Origin: Sipunculus nudus
Lineage: Eukaryota > Annelida > Sipuncula > Golfingiida > Sipunculidae
Reading direction: 5' to 3'
NCBI GenBank assembly: GCA_026874595.1
Contig: CM049314.1
Location: 11,834,729-11,898,728, forward strand
DNA: 64,000 bases
The notes below the pieces were generated by a model, which did no database searches, was not told where the DNA came from, and was given only the letters and a program-made list of their open reading frames with translations. Numbering within the stretch: the first letter of the stretch is position 1; each line of letters opens with the position of its first letter. A program made the translations under genes and the position numbers. This document shows positions 1 through 12,011 of this stretch, piece by piece.

Positions 1-1
1 T

Positions 2-1643
2 GTTGAAATGCTGAGATCCAGGTTCTTTTGGCTGTTGTGGTTCATATTCTTTCTGAACGGATATTCTCCCTTCGTTGCTGTGTCCATGTACAAAGCAAGT
101 GCTTAAATTTCATTACCCTAAAAAAAGACTCCTTTTGCCTGTATTTAATGTTAATGCAACTGTTCATTTCATAATTCTCACTTGCATATCTTGGGACGCA
201 TACCTTGGGAAAACCCGTTTGACATCATTTGTCAAGAGGAGTAACCAGTCAAGGTAACATGATTTGAATTTAATAATATTTGATCCGTGACAGGTTTATG
301 CCCTGACGTACATCCAAGATGATATCTTTATGGGAGTAATAGGATCTTTTGCAAACGCTTTCAATTCAGCTGGTCGAATTATTTGGGGAGTCCTTGGTGA
401 CAGATTTTCCTTTCGGGTATGCATTTTGTATCCTATGGAAGAATCTTCTTAATTTTAAATTTTGTTTACGACACTATTTTGTATAATTCTGTTGTATGCA
501 GATGCTTGTGCGATATTCAGTGAAAGGTCGCAGTCTTTATAAAATGTATTTCAACCTTGTTGATAAAATGGATGCAACGCTTGAAGCTGGGACTGACTGC
601 TATACTAAAGATTTTATTATAAAAAATGTTCATCGTATTTCCTATTCAAAACATTTTGAACCCTTGGTTTGATATAAATGAGACGCCTTTCTAACTGTAT
701 GAGTTTCTCTTTATTAAATATTCTTTCGGGTTATGTTATGTGGCATCATGAAAATAGTTTGCCTGCCTCCCAGTGGGTCTCTCAGTAATAAAAACATGAC
801 AAGTCAAAATTTGTTAAAGAAGTATATGATTCCGTAAGGTTTGTTCACACTGCCGTTTCCCTTTCAGCCCGTCATGATGAGCTTATGTGTGTGCACAATC
901 ATTCTTTTCATGACGTTCCTAACGGCCCCTTTATTGAAAGAAGTGCAGAAACCTATGACGTTTATTTGGGTGTGTTTGATATATGTCACCTATGCGGGCA
1001 ATTTTCCTTTGATGTCGACCGTCATATCAGACACCTTTGGGGATAAAGACCTCGCAACAAAGATCGGAATTCTCTATACAACTCAGGTAAGAAACAAGGT
1101 ACATTCAATTTTATTTGAACTATATAAACTTTCAAAATTTGGGTGGTAACGCTACAAAACAAACACATAATTAGGTGGTCTTACATTGCACAAGCAATTT
1201 TTGGATGTCACATGAAAAGTTTAAGTATTACCAATGGGTTCATTCTTGTAGGCGGCCGCATACATAATGGGAGCGTTGCTAAATACTACAGTACTGCATC
1301 ATATCGGATATGTTGGATTGTACTCACTCGTGTCTGGATGCTCTCTGGCAGGTATCGTCCCGTCTTTACATTCTAAGTGCCTATTGTTGTCGCCCGTTTG
1401 ATACCAATTTGATTATTATTACATTTGTTGATTTTAATCATTAATAGTTTAGACAAATATTGTAATCGGATAGTTGTTAATATATTACTAACCTAAAAGA
1501 TTGTTAATTGTCACTTGCATGAGGTTTCATCCATGCTATCTTTTAGATTGAAGTCTGTACAAATATTTTGATCTTTTTTTTCTACAGCTGGAATACTGGC
1601 ATACCTTTTTGACGCAAAGAAACCAGACGGGAGTTCCGTATAG
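2..1643 (+). CDS. MFS transporter gene A, 3' part only (OFA / monocarboxylate-carrier type)
   Basis: Partial gene; its 5' half lies left of the window. Exons: 2-94 (after VEMLRSRFFWLLWF), 294-416, 868-1086, 1252-1351, 1588-1643, stop TAG. Phases are consistent, and the exons equal those of genes B and C in length (123, 219, 100, 56 nt). They encode the C-terminal half of a 12-TM membrane carrier. The conserved loop GRIIWGVLGDRFSFR resembles the MFS motif-A repeat between TM8 and TM9, and the tail is FDAKKPDGSSV. By eye about 58 of 73 residues of the 219-nt exon match gene B, so this is a close tandem paralogue. The 94/95 junction has a GC donor (AAA|GCAAGT). The family is known for small organic anions such as oxalate, formate, lactate or pyruvate; the substrate here is inference only. 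Probably a functional gene, since no stop or frameshift is seen in the visible exons. Confidence 0.85.
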
Positions 1644-3900
1644 TACTGGAGTAGGATCAGCATGGAAGACACACATCAAAATGATCCATTATTAATTTTA
1701 AAAGCTCTCTTTAACTCAGGCCTATAACACGCGAAGCACATATTAGTACCTCGTATATTTACATCAGATAAGCAGAGAGTCGTTTATATAAAGAATTGGC
1801 TAAATGCTTATTGCTGATGATGTGAAGTGATATTAATATATAAGATAAAAACTGACATTCATTGAAAAATTATTTTGTTGTGGTACCCAGTAGCAGATGG
1901 TTTAGGGAATAAAAAGCGTATAATAAGTGCTGTTCTTATATAATTAGAGAGGGACGACAGATAAAAGACACAGTCAGTGATTTCGGACAGTGAGGCAAGG
2001 GATATGTGGTGATTGAAGCAAATATATTGTATCTGTTTAGTCGCGATCCTAGTGCCAGATGATTCAGTAACATTCAATAAATAAGAATAAAAATGATTTT
2101 GAAAAAAAATCATTTAACCACTATTTTTTTTTAAACGATTGCGGGTGTGGTCACACATATGACGAGAATACAAAGCAGGCGAACCAATTCCAGCCGAAAT
2201 TTTATTTTCAATAATCAAAAGATGGTACCTACAAATATTACGTTTATCAAGGCCGCGATATTAAGGAATATGACATTTTTATCGTAGCCAGATCCGGCTA
2301 GGGATTAGTTATCCAAAATTGCTAAATATGCCACCATATCTATGTCAAGATCAAGTATGGTTCTGAATGTTGAGAAGAGACTGATGAAACAACCGGTCAT
2401 GATTATGCACAACAAAGTCACGAGACCATCACGTGCTCTTCAAATTCACGGTTGAATGTCAATGTTACGCGAACACGCTTCTGAGATTCGCTCATTCATG
2501 GCACAATTATGCGGGACCCGCATGTGAAGGACATATACCAATGACCCCACCTGGCGTTTTGAGAGATACTTGTTAATAAGGAATCTAGGCTTGCCTTGAT
2601 CAACTACCAAACCAAATTATACTGAAACTGTCACCAAATAAAAACTACCATCCCCTATGAAGCACTAAAGTAGTCTTTAGAACAAAAAAAGAGATGTTGC
2701 GTTAATTTTAATAGATGTTAAGTTATTCTAAAACTTGATGGCTAGCGATAATTATTATTGTTACATGCTTTTGTGCTTTATTGGAATGAGCAAATGTTAT
2801 TTTTTAAATAATCTGTGGTACCACTATCACGCATTTTAATTGTAACTTTTGAAAATATATTAAATATCACGTTTTATTTTTGTATAATTGTCATGTAAGC
2901 ATTTGCATTTAACAGTACTAGTTAAAATATATTGTAGATACAATATCCTGGAGTATGCATTCTAAATTAATTTAATAAAATTAATCTAAAACACCGAAAT
3001 CGCCAAATTTACTACCTATGGAGCATACACGTTTATACTAGGATGCAGTTAATATATCAAATATGTGAATCTTCGATGGATCATGCTTTAAACTTGCAAG
3101 ATGATTATTTCCAGCTCTTGAAAGATCACATTTATTGTTAATGTATCTGCATTAAGCAATATTAAGTTCCCAATATCCCGATTATATGATAATTTTTCAT
3201 TGCATTTATATCAGTAAAGTATTTTCTGCTTATTGATTATACTAATAAGCTGCCGTAACTTATACTTCTAACCAAGATAATCTATACACTCGTTCCAGTT
3301 TTACTCCCTCGTTTTCGTATTACACTCGCTGTAACGGGTTTAGGTAGGGAGTATCTTTTCCTGATTTTGACTTTCAGTGACTCTCCTGTTACGTGTCAAT
3401 CCATGTGAATCTTTAAGAAATCAATAGAGTTTCATCATAATTCTTTCATCGAATTATCATATCGGTTAAATATGTTTTAACCATCAGAACAGTCTAATAA
3501 AAGAACTGACTTGGTGAAACTGCCACATTGGTATATGTACCTGCTACCAGTAAAGATTCACATCTTAATGTTAGATATTAATAATATGTATTTGAGTGAA
3601 ATATGCCTTCCCTGTACCAGCTGCATGAATCAACAACTCCCTGCTTAACAGTTAGAATTACCCTCCTGTTCTCTCTGTTATATGCGCACATTCACAAACC
3701 TTCGTTAAGCTGGACGTTACTTCTGAAAGAACAACATGCAACCTGTCTTTGGCAACAATGTTCCGACTTTAAGACTTCTGATAAAGAGAGTTTGATCAAT
3801 TGTTAAATTCATGGAATTTATGGATGCTTCCAACTAATCATTTGAACAAATTCATATATACAAAGTGTGTAGTCTTAAGGCGTCACATTTTCGTCAGATT
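1644..3900. other. Intergenic 3' flank of gene A, duplicated elsewhere
   Basis: No coding segment is recognised. Stretches resemble the flanks downstream of the orphan exon (about 6.4-8.1 kb) and of gene B (about 17.7-21.7 kb). One example is a block with TTTCCTGATT followed by GACTTTCA near 3355, matched near 7915. Another is a CAGTGATTTCGGACAG-like segment near 1974, matched near 17947. A poly(A) signal could lie around 2078-2095 (AATAAA-like), but this is not certain. Confidence 0.5.
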
Positions 3901-3904
3901 TAAT

Positions 3905-4735
3905 TTTTGGCGTTATCTTAGACGCCTCTGCTTTGATGGACAAACAAAAAAATAGGATATGTAAAGTTTCATTCTATATGCTTTGGAAGATTGATGGAAG
4001 CCATCGTTATTTATCTGTAGATGCGGCCAAGACTCTAGTACATAAGGCAGTATTTAGCAAGTTGAACTACTCTTGCTGGTTGTTGTATAATGTACCTGCT
4101 TATCAACTGACTATTATCCAACGGGTTTTAACAGTGCCGCCGGATTTGTGGCGAAAGTGAATAGATTGAACCATATTACAGATACATTGCTTAGTTTACA
4201 TTGGTTGCATTTACATGAAAGGCTGGAGTATAAAATTTCTTTATTAGTTTTAAAGCACTCCGTGTGCTGGTACCAGGTTACCTTTCAAACCTTCTTGACG
4301 TGTGTGTTCCGACACGGAACTTACGGTCTATGCTGAGTTTTACATTAGTGATACCAAAAACTTGGCTGAAGTATTCTGGAGATCGGGCATTTTGTCACTG
4401 TGGACCAGTGCTTTGGAACCGGCCGCCACAAGAGTTATGATCGGAGCCAGACATTAATGCTTTTAAAGGAATGTTAAAAACATTCATTTTTAAGAGAGCT
4501 TATAGTTTATAATTATTGCATGTTATTATATTTTATATTCTTAATTGGTATATGCCATTATGTAGGTTCTTTATTGGTATATGTCATTATAGTTCATATT
4601 CTTAATTGTATCTTAAAGGTTTAGTGCATAAAGATTTTTCATATAATATGTCATGTAAGAATATGAAATTTAATTGTAAAGCGTTATGAGCAAACGTGAT
4701 TTGGTATGGCGCTATAATTACAGTATATTATTATT
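3905..4735 (+). mobile_element. Decayed non-LTR retrotransposon (LINE) fragment, RT C-terminus and 3' end
   Basis: Translation in shifting frames gives the typical C-terminal part of a LINE reverse transcriptase. Seen are a segment with DAAKTLVHKAVFSKLNY, then QRV..NSAAGFVAKVNRLNHIT, LSLHWLHLHERLEYKI, VPGYLSNLL, RNLRSM, and DRAFCHCGPVLWNR before FKGMLKTFIFKRAY. A frameshift is needed near 4128, another near 4270, and an in-frame stop follows the PQEL segment. The 3' tail contains a GTATGGCGCTATA motif near 4715, like the 3' ends of CR1/L2-type LINEs. The element is truncated at its 5' side and inactive. Superfamily assignment (CR1/L2/Rex-like rather than Jockey) is inference. Confidence 0.8.
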
Positions 4736-6253
4736 TTTATTTTTATATTTATTATATTCTCTAAAAATATTATGAAATGATGCAAGTTTTGCATTGTGGA
4801 CATTTTTCATACTGGATTACAAGGTTAATTGTTGGCTAACCATATAGTTCCGTTAAAGTTTGTAATATTGCTTGGGGGCCTGAATGATAACACACAGGAT
4901 CAGATTTGATGTATTCATTAACTCATCCTGTTGAAATAAAAACAAATGCAGTGATTCCCTGCAGTATTTTTGTCACAAATATTCGCATTTGAAATTGCTT
5001 ATCCGAAATATTAAAGTGCAATAAGAATAAATGACTTTACAAATTTCTAATAAGCCTCTGTATGATGGTCTGCTTAACCAAGGAGAAAAGAGTCATTAGT
5101 TATTTTGTGTATGCAGTATGCCTAAATTTTGAATAAATTTGGGTTTTCTGAGAAACCCAAGGTAGGATATGTGTTTATGATATTTTGATCCAGTCCGAGT
5201 CATGAGAATATATTTAAAACAAGGAAATCAAAATTATTGTTCACGGAATGCATGTATGTATTGCATGAAATTATCAAACAATTTTAAAATAAACATAAAA
5301 CTCTATAACAGAGATTTTCACATTTTAACTGTGAACAGCCTGGAATCTCTAGCAAGAAAATTTAAGATACAATTCAAGCTACTGTCTTAATTCAACTGAA
5401 GTCTGCATCCCAAACAACATTGTAGACGCCAACAAACAAATGCACTGTTTAATATCTTTAAGTAAACTAAAGGGTGTCTTGGTACCTTCACAGGCAGTAT
5501 CACCATTTCTGGGACAGGATGTGTGTTAGGGCAGGAGTGTGTACCTCCTACCCAAACGCTCAGGGAAGTTAGGTGCTTAATCTTTTTAAACAATTTCGAT
5601 TATACCGCTTCTGCACTTCAGTGCCATCTTTTGTTCAAACAGAGAACAACATAACGCATGAGTGATACCTAAATTACCCTAGATACTTCAATGATCTTCA
5701 TCGTTCAATTGATTAGATGGCATAACAACGAGCTACAAGAAGATTAAAGCCTAAAATAGAACCAAACAAACAATAAAAAAAGTTACAATTTATTTGTTTT
5801 TAAACTAGATGGGAACCAACAAATTGTATAACCGGAAATAGAAAATAATAATAAATTATATTTTTTTAGCTTCTTCCTTTCGGTTATCAACATTTATTTT
5901 AATGAATATACACGTGTGTTAGAATCAGTTGTACATGGTGATATTTTTGCTGAAAAAAAATATCAAACTGGATGTGTTGGTGTGTAGGGGAGCTCTTACA
6001 CCGCTCTATCATTTTAGCAGTTTTTATTCAAGCTGTTTGTTAATTTTGACTTCTTTAATTATCCTTATGGGTACTTTTACATTATAGTTTCTCTTGCTAG
6101 GCTGGAGTTTTGCTTCGGGTTTTAATTACAATTATCACGTAAATGCACGTAAAATTACACATAAAAACATTATTTAGTAATCTTCTACGTGCGTAGTTTC
6201 TCTCATGTTACTTATTGAACCTTTCGATGTATGTTCAAATATTGTTTTCACAG
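4736..6253. other. Intergenic, no gene recognised
   Basis: AT-rich sequence with only short, unsupported open frames on both strands. No domain, tandem repeat or exon of the MFS type was found up to the orphan exon at 6254. An exon-10-like segment was specifically looked for and not seen. Confidence 0.5.
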
Positions 6254-6378
6254 CTTTCATACTGACATACCTCTATGATGAACAGAAACAAGACAGAAGT
6301 GCTGTATACCACTCCAGTAGAACCAACATGCAGACAATTTTATTATTTTTATTTCTATTTTCAGAGGTGGCCTTTTAG
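6254..6378 (+). pseudogene. Orphan copy of the MFS terminal exon
   Basis: An intact 3' splice site (TTTTCACAG) is followed by a phase-1 exon reading AFILTYLYDEQKQDRSAV. This is homologous to the last exon of gene A (AGILAYLFDAKKPDGSSV) and gene B. The ancestral stop is changed to TAC, so the frame runs on to a TAG ending at 6378. Similarity continues past the ancestral stop into 3' flanking sequence of genes A and B. No other MFS exon is seen between 1644 and 6253. It could be the remnant of a deleted tandem gene copy, or an alternative last exon of gene A: the phase fits exon 10 of gene A ending at 1351. RNA data would decide. Confidence 0.65.
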
Positions 6379-9159
6379 GCCAATATTAAGTATCGCAGTG
6401 CATCAGCATCACATAAGGAAAGATAACAAAATAAGTTGTTTAAAAATCTCACTACATGCTAATTGTTTATCAGGTGAAATATCAGGTTATAATATGCAGG
6501 GTATCATACGTTATCCAGACATAAGACCTATTGCCCTTGTGTCTAGTTGCAGTATAATGGATAGACGTAAGATAAGAGCCACTTTCATATGATCCGACGG
6601 GAGCGGCCATTAAAAAACGCACATATAGTGATTTCTTAAGGCGAACCAGTGTAATGTTGTGTTGGGAGCACGGCTGTAGGAGATCGTTGTACACATGGTA
6701 GGCACACACTAACATGTACAAGCTGAACTGTACGGGACATAATAACCCCAATCCTGTGGTATATTTCTAAGGAATGATCAATGTATTACTCGAGATTTTT
6801 CATCATGAACCTCAGTTCTCCAGAGGAGATCCGATCCAACCAGATATTTTTAATTACCAAAACCATGATAATCAAGAACGCATATAAACACTTTTTTTAT
6901 ATTTAAGATTTCGGGTAAGGTTTCAAAGATGACCCGATTGAGAAATCAGCTGAACTCACCTTACAGTTTATCTAACACGCTTTGTATTAACCGTTGGTCA
7001 ACCGCTTGCCGCTTTTCAGTTGCGGATAAAACATTCAAAAGACGCTAGAAAACTTTAAGTGCCCTTGGTCATATTTGACGATATGAATTTTTAATAATAT
7101 TCGCTATGTTCAGTTTTATATTACTGAAGATTAATATGATTATATCATATCCATGTCACCATTTACACCCATTTATATCATCGCATTTGAAAATTATTTT
7201 AATATCATGATTTTATTATAATTGTGTATATTTCATGGAAGCATTCTTAACGCATTTGGAGTAATGGACAAAATTAATAAGGGTAAATCAATCTCTCTTT
7301 TTTTTAATATTAAGAGTTGAAATTCTCACAATTGTGAGTAATGTGAATTTGCTTAGATTCTAAAAAGGGACAAATTATTATCTATTACCATCAATGCAGA
7401 CTTGTCAATTTTTCCATAGGTTAGACTTAATATAACACATTTTAGAACCATAAGATATTACCGCCACTTCAACGGTACTAGATGTGTATTTCGAGCATAC
7501 AAAAGACGTCATTGTTGACCAGTTTGTCTACTGACACTTTTGCATTTACTTATCTAATAAAACATTTTTTTGTGATTATATCACATATTTGTCTCTGGGA
7601 ATTTATGTCAGTAAAGCATTTTGCGTAATCTATATCAGTAAAATAAATTTTTATACCTGTCATTTGACTGTTTATGTTACTTCCATGTTTCCACATATGA
7701 CACCCAGATTTTGTTCCCTAAAGGTAGTGAAGGTTTGTTTTATCGCCTCCCACTGTGAACCAGATATGTTTATACTGAAGAAGATCATTGATACACCCAC
7801 AGTAAGTTAATAACAATTAGAAGTGAATATATAAGTATATATCTACCATTTGCTTGTTTCACGAACAAATTTTGACTCCCAACGCCACGGTGTTGAAGAA
7901 AGGGTAGTTACTACTTTCCTGATTGTGACTTTCATTTAGTTTACTGTTGCGTGTCAGTCCTAGGTGATCTTTATTAATCAATATGATAGTTTCATCATTA
8001 TGCTTTCATATAATCATTTCTTGTTTGGATTTGAACGGTTCTAACCAAGAAAACTTTTGAATATGAGAAAATGACTGGATAAAACTAAAATCTTATTCAA
8101 CCTTCCAAAGGATCCAACAGCGAGATATGTAACACATGTAGTTCATTCAAGGTTTTAATATTAGATGGTGCTGAGAACCAAAGCGTATTATCATAAATAT
8201 AAAAAAAATTCGTGTCCTTTTCAGACATATCCTACAATATATCCTTTTTTGTAATTTCGACTTGGGGTTTTCATATGGCACAGTGTTAAATTATATATGA
8301 AATGGTCATTTCAGTGATCAACTTTTAACTAGTCTTTTACTGTGAGGATGCTATTTAAGAATGCTTCGTGCACCATATATCCTATTGCTAATTTACCCTA
8401 GGAACTGTGGTTTCTTGGCATGTTTTACCTTTCTTATCTACATGCGGCAATTTGTCCCGGTTCATATGCCTCGATTAGGGAGGAATAGCACATTTCCATT
8501 AACACGATACTCAGCTGTGACTTCTCCCGTAACAACTGTCACGAAAACGGACGCTACCCTTAAAGGCTAGTGGCCAGTGCATTTACATGGGTAGATATGG
8601 ACAAAGATCAGAATAAATATTAATTCACTTATACTATGGATAGCACATTAACGTCTTTATGTTCCTTGTATGAAAGAAGAAACTGTTATATTTTATTTAA
8701 CTGTGCCGGCACGTTATCAGGTTAAAATGAGATAGCCCTGTGTATTGGAAATTCAAGGCCCGTGTGCGATGACAAAGAAAAGTATGCATAGGGGTTACGT
8801 CTTCTGAACCGTGGAAAAATGTATACAGCCTAATTGAATCAACTAGAGCACATCGGCCTCTGTCCATCTAGAGTGAAAAGAAGGATAAGCTGGTATATAG
8901 TATTTATCAAAATGTCTCGGACAGATTTTGGAAAGAGACATAAATAACATACGTGAATCCAGCGAATAAATGTACTTTAGTGGTCATCTATTTGAATCAA
9001 ATATGATAGTGAAAGGAAATCAGCCATGCCTCATCTATGTGTCAACTAATGGATAGTTATGCAGATGAATCGCATGTAGGCTAATATTATTAACTTGAAA
9101 GCACGATCGGCAAGTTGCATTAGGCTATAAAATATTGACTTTTACAATAAAGATTTACT
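6379..9159. other. Intergenic flank, partly duplicated from the gene A 3' flank
   Basis: No gene recognised. The segment around 7900-8110 (TTTCCTGATT, GCGTGTCAGTCC, TTTCATCATTATGCTTTCAT) matches 3350-3460 downstream of gene A. This supports a block duplication that included the orphan exon. The short open frames here look fortuitous. Confidence 0.45.
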
Positions 9160-9250
9160 AAATTTATCGTATGGGGATTCATTCTTATTAAATAACCGGT
9201 CATGTTACACTTTTATGCTGTTCCCGCTTCATCGTACTTATATATACATC

Positions 9251-9299
<49 letters not shown>

Positions 9300-9645
9300 T
9301 GCACTGTGTTAATTAACCCATTTAACATAACATGCACTCTCTTTCTTAGCACTATGGCAGTCAGACAGTCCTTGTGTCCCTAGGTTTAATTATACCGCAC
9401 TCGGGTGGTGGCTCCAAGCTTCTTTCCCAAAATACGTCTCCACATCAGTCTCTGTGTAAAATTTATTCAATGTTTAAAAATGGCTAGATTAAACCATATG
9501 TATATCATAGACTGTATATCATATATCTAACGTCAAGTTATGCCGTAATCTTATTTTTTACTGTTAATAACTCCCATTTTTTGGTATTAGTAATGCTGCT
9601 TCTACATTGACATAAAATCCTACCTTTGGTTACCAATTAGCAGGG
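9160..9645. repeat. Duplicated 3'-flank block with (AT)n, copy of 22190-22620
   Basis: A tract of about 22 TA units (9253-9296) is followed by a segment collinear with the DNA just downstream (minus-strand sense) of gene C. Shared landmarks include a CTAGGTTTAAT-like motif, AC(G)TACGTCTCC(A/G)CAT, ATGCCG(T/A)AATCTTA, and TTGGTATTAGTAATGCTG near 9580 matching 22590. Similarity fades at the place where gene C has its terminal exon. It looks like the leftover 3' flank of another, now lost, minus-strand transporter copy. Confidence 0.6.
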
Positions 9646-12011
9646 CAGAAAACATGGAAGAATACTTTAAAATAAGAAGATAAGTTAATGTATTAGTACA
9701 CATATATTTCATTAACAATAACTATATTTCGGAATATATGAAGTGATATGGGAATCTATTTCGCGACAGTGAAATAGTGGAGGTTATGTTCATTTCACCT
9801 ACCAATGAAAAGTGTTGTGTGATACTCTATGCGGTAGGCATCCAGACTGCACCCTTCTTAATGATGAAGATATAAAAAAAGAGTAAAATGATATTGTTTA
9901 TTCTAAGAGATTGAGTGAGTAACTGCATTTCTGTCTCCGAGGAATACGACCTCTAATCATAGATACAATGCCGGTATCTGTGTTAAAAGACACATTGGAG
10001 ACAAAGCACGATGTGTTGTCACCCCCACCCCCTCGCTCGATCTCTTTGCAAACTATTGCCAACACTCAAGCTCGGGAACGGGCAGAAATGTTATTTACCA
10101 GTACCCCAAGCCATGTACATCTACACACGGCAAGGTTCCACGATAATCACTTGTCTGTGAGAACACATTGGAGCCAAAACACGAACGGAACGATTCAAAC
10201 GATTCTAACTGAACCCTGCTTTGGTTCTTCTTCTTCAATAATCGGATATCCTGATGCAGAGCAATACAGTTAGAAACTTTAGGCAAGCTTTCCACGGAAC
10301 TTCGAAAGGTATTCGTGGTGCTCTTTGTATTTGTGTTTTTTTTTGTATTTGTAGGCATCTTAGGAAACTTCGGGGATGCAGACATCTAGGTTAATCTACG
10401 TCAAGTTGAATTTTCTTGTTCTCGGCCTACTTAATTTATAAATTTATAAACAACAAAACAAAAAAAAACGCGAAATGCAAGTAGATATTAAAGTTCAACC
10501 CAGGTATGTTGCGGGATCCATCTCCATTAGAATCTCACCGTTCACACGATTAAATCTCCCTTTTCAGATACCTCTTATGTCCCCATAACATTACATTTGA
10601 AATGATGTGTCCCTCAAAATCCGACCACTCTGTTTTTCCTGTTCGGGAGGTAAATTTTCCTTACTCTGAGGGTTTATCATATTAAGGAAAATTTCCAATA
10701 CTACCAGTGTTGACAAAACATATGTATGGTTTTAGCATGTTTTTTTTAATAAAATAACTTGGGGCTAGGCAGTTAGAACTGCACATGGTCAATAAATATT
10801 AACATGGTACATGGATGAAAGATACCGATGGGCACGAAGGCATATACCATATTTTAATATATTTTTCATGTCCTACTTAAGAATGAAAGCTCTTGGTTAT
10901 GAACGTGTTGTAAATGTTCAGGTTTTACACCTTAATCGTATTTTATCTTGTCCAGTTTGTACACCAAGTGTATCAAATACCGTATGTGGAATTCGTCATT
11001 GATAAAACGGTATTTGACACGCTCCAAGTGTGAAACAGCTTTTGGTCTGCATCTCCTATCCAGGAACAGCATACCGGCACATACCGGCAGTCTTCCCCAC
11101 GAACATACAACAGCGCTCCCGCGAAAACGCATGTATCCCCTACTCGAGGTAAGCATACCTAAATACCGTGCAGGACCCAAGTTTTATTCTCCCTGTTCTC
11201 GGCGGCTTGCGCTCCACTGGTACCGGCCAAAGAACACAGTTTATTTAAAAATACCGCTAACAGTTACGGCACTCGTATCGAAATATAAACACAGAAGCAT
11301 AGGCTAGCAACCAAGTAATTTTTTTTATTTATTGAATCATGCAGCTAATCAGAAACAGTATACCGGTACAATGTACCTATAAAACATATACCCCAGACAA
11401 AACATCACTTGGTCACGGCCTGGCGACCGCTCGCCCTGCTCCAAAACCTAATCCGCCACTCAGGCGGAAACATACACACAACACGACGTATAGCTCCAGC
11501 CACGCACACCTGAATAAAGTGTGGTTCACTGGTTCCACAGTGTGTACTCGTAATGTGAAGAACACACAGACATTGGACCTCTTTCAGCCCAGCATCTCCA
11601 TTTTTCCCAGCAGGTTATACCGATGATATCGCGAACTTCTGGCATCCCCGACATTACTAAAGTTTTTGGTCTCTTCTGGATGTGGTAAGTTACCATGCTT
11701 CCTGCTAAGACTAATACCGCACATATATAACATAAACAATATCAGTAAAATAAGTAGACATCTCAGTAACTGGAAAACACAAATAAAAAATTGCCATCTC
11801 GAGGATTAGCTTGAGCGGACGTCCATCCAGAGCTCCAAAGAAAAGTCAGTGGTCATGTTATATTAAAACCGCAACATCTGCCCATTTACTGCTGAAGCAC
11901 GGAAGAATCTCATACACAGATTTAAATACTATTGTAATTTAATGTCTATTTATTGTCTCTTCGTAAAATTTTAAGTGAACATTTTTTTACTGTCTAAAAG
12001 GAACCTTTGGC
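9646..12011. other. Upstream region of gene B, candidate promoter and 5'UTR exon
   Basis: No protein homology recognised. 10.8-11.7 kb is somewhat richer in G+C than its surroundings and holds about ten TACCG pentamers. An imperfect inverted repeat has arms 10967-10983 and 11007-11023 (15 of 17 match). The first coding exon of gene B is preceded by an acceptor (CTAAAAG) at 12000, so a non-coding first exon upstream is likely. A good donor (TGTG|GTAAGT) lies at 11684/11685 and may end it. This is inference from splice signals only. Open frames at 9968-10273, 10948-11307 and 11339-11626 are not supported as genes. Confidence 0.35.

Noticed and set aside
1143-1376. Frame overlapping gene A exon 10
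   Set aside because: Out of frame with the homologous exon; the true reading is GALLNTTVLHHIGYVGLYS in another frame.
9968-11626. Several 60-119-codon frames upstream of gene B
   Set aside because: No recognisable domain, no splice context, and overlapping frames on both strands. Treated as non-coding.
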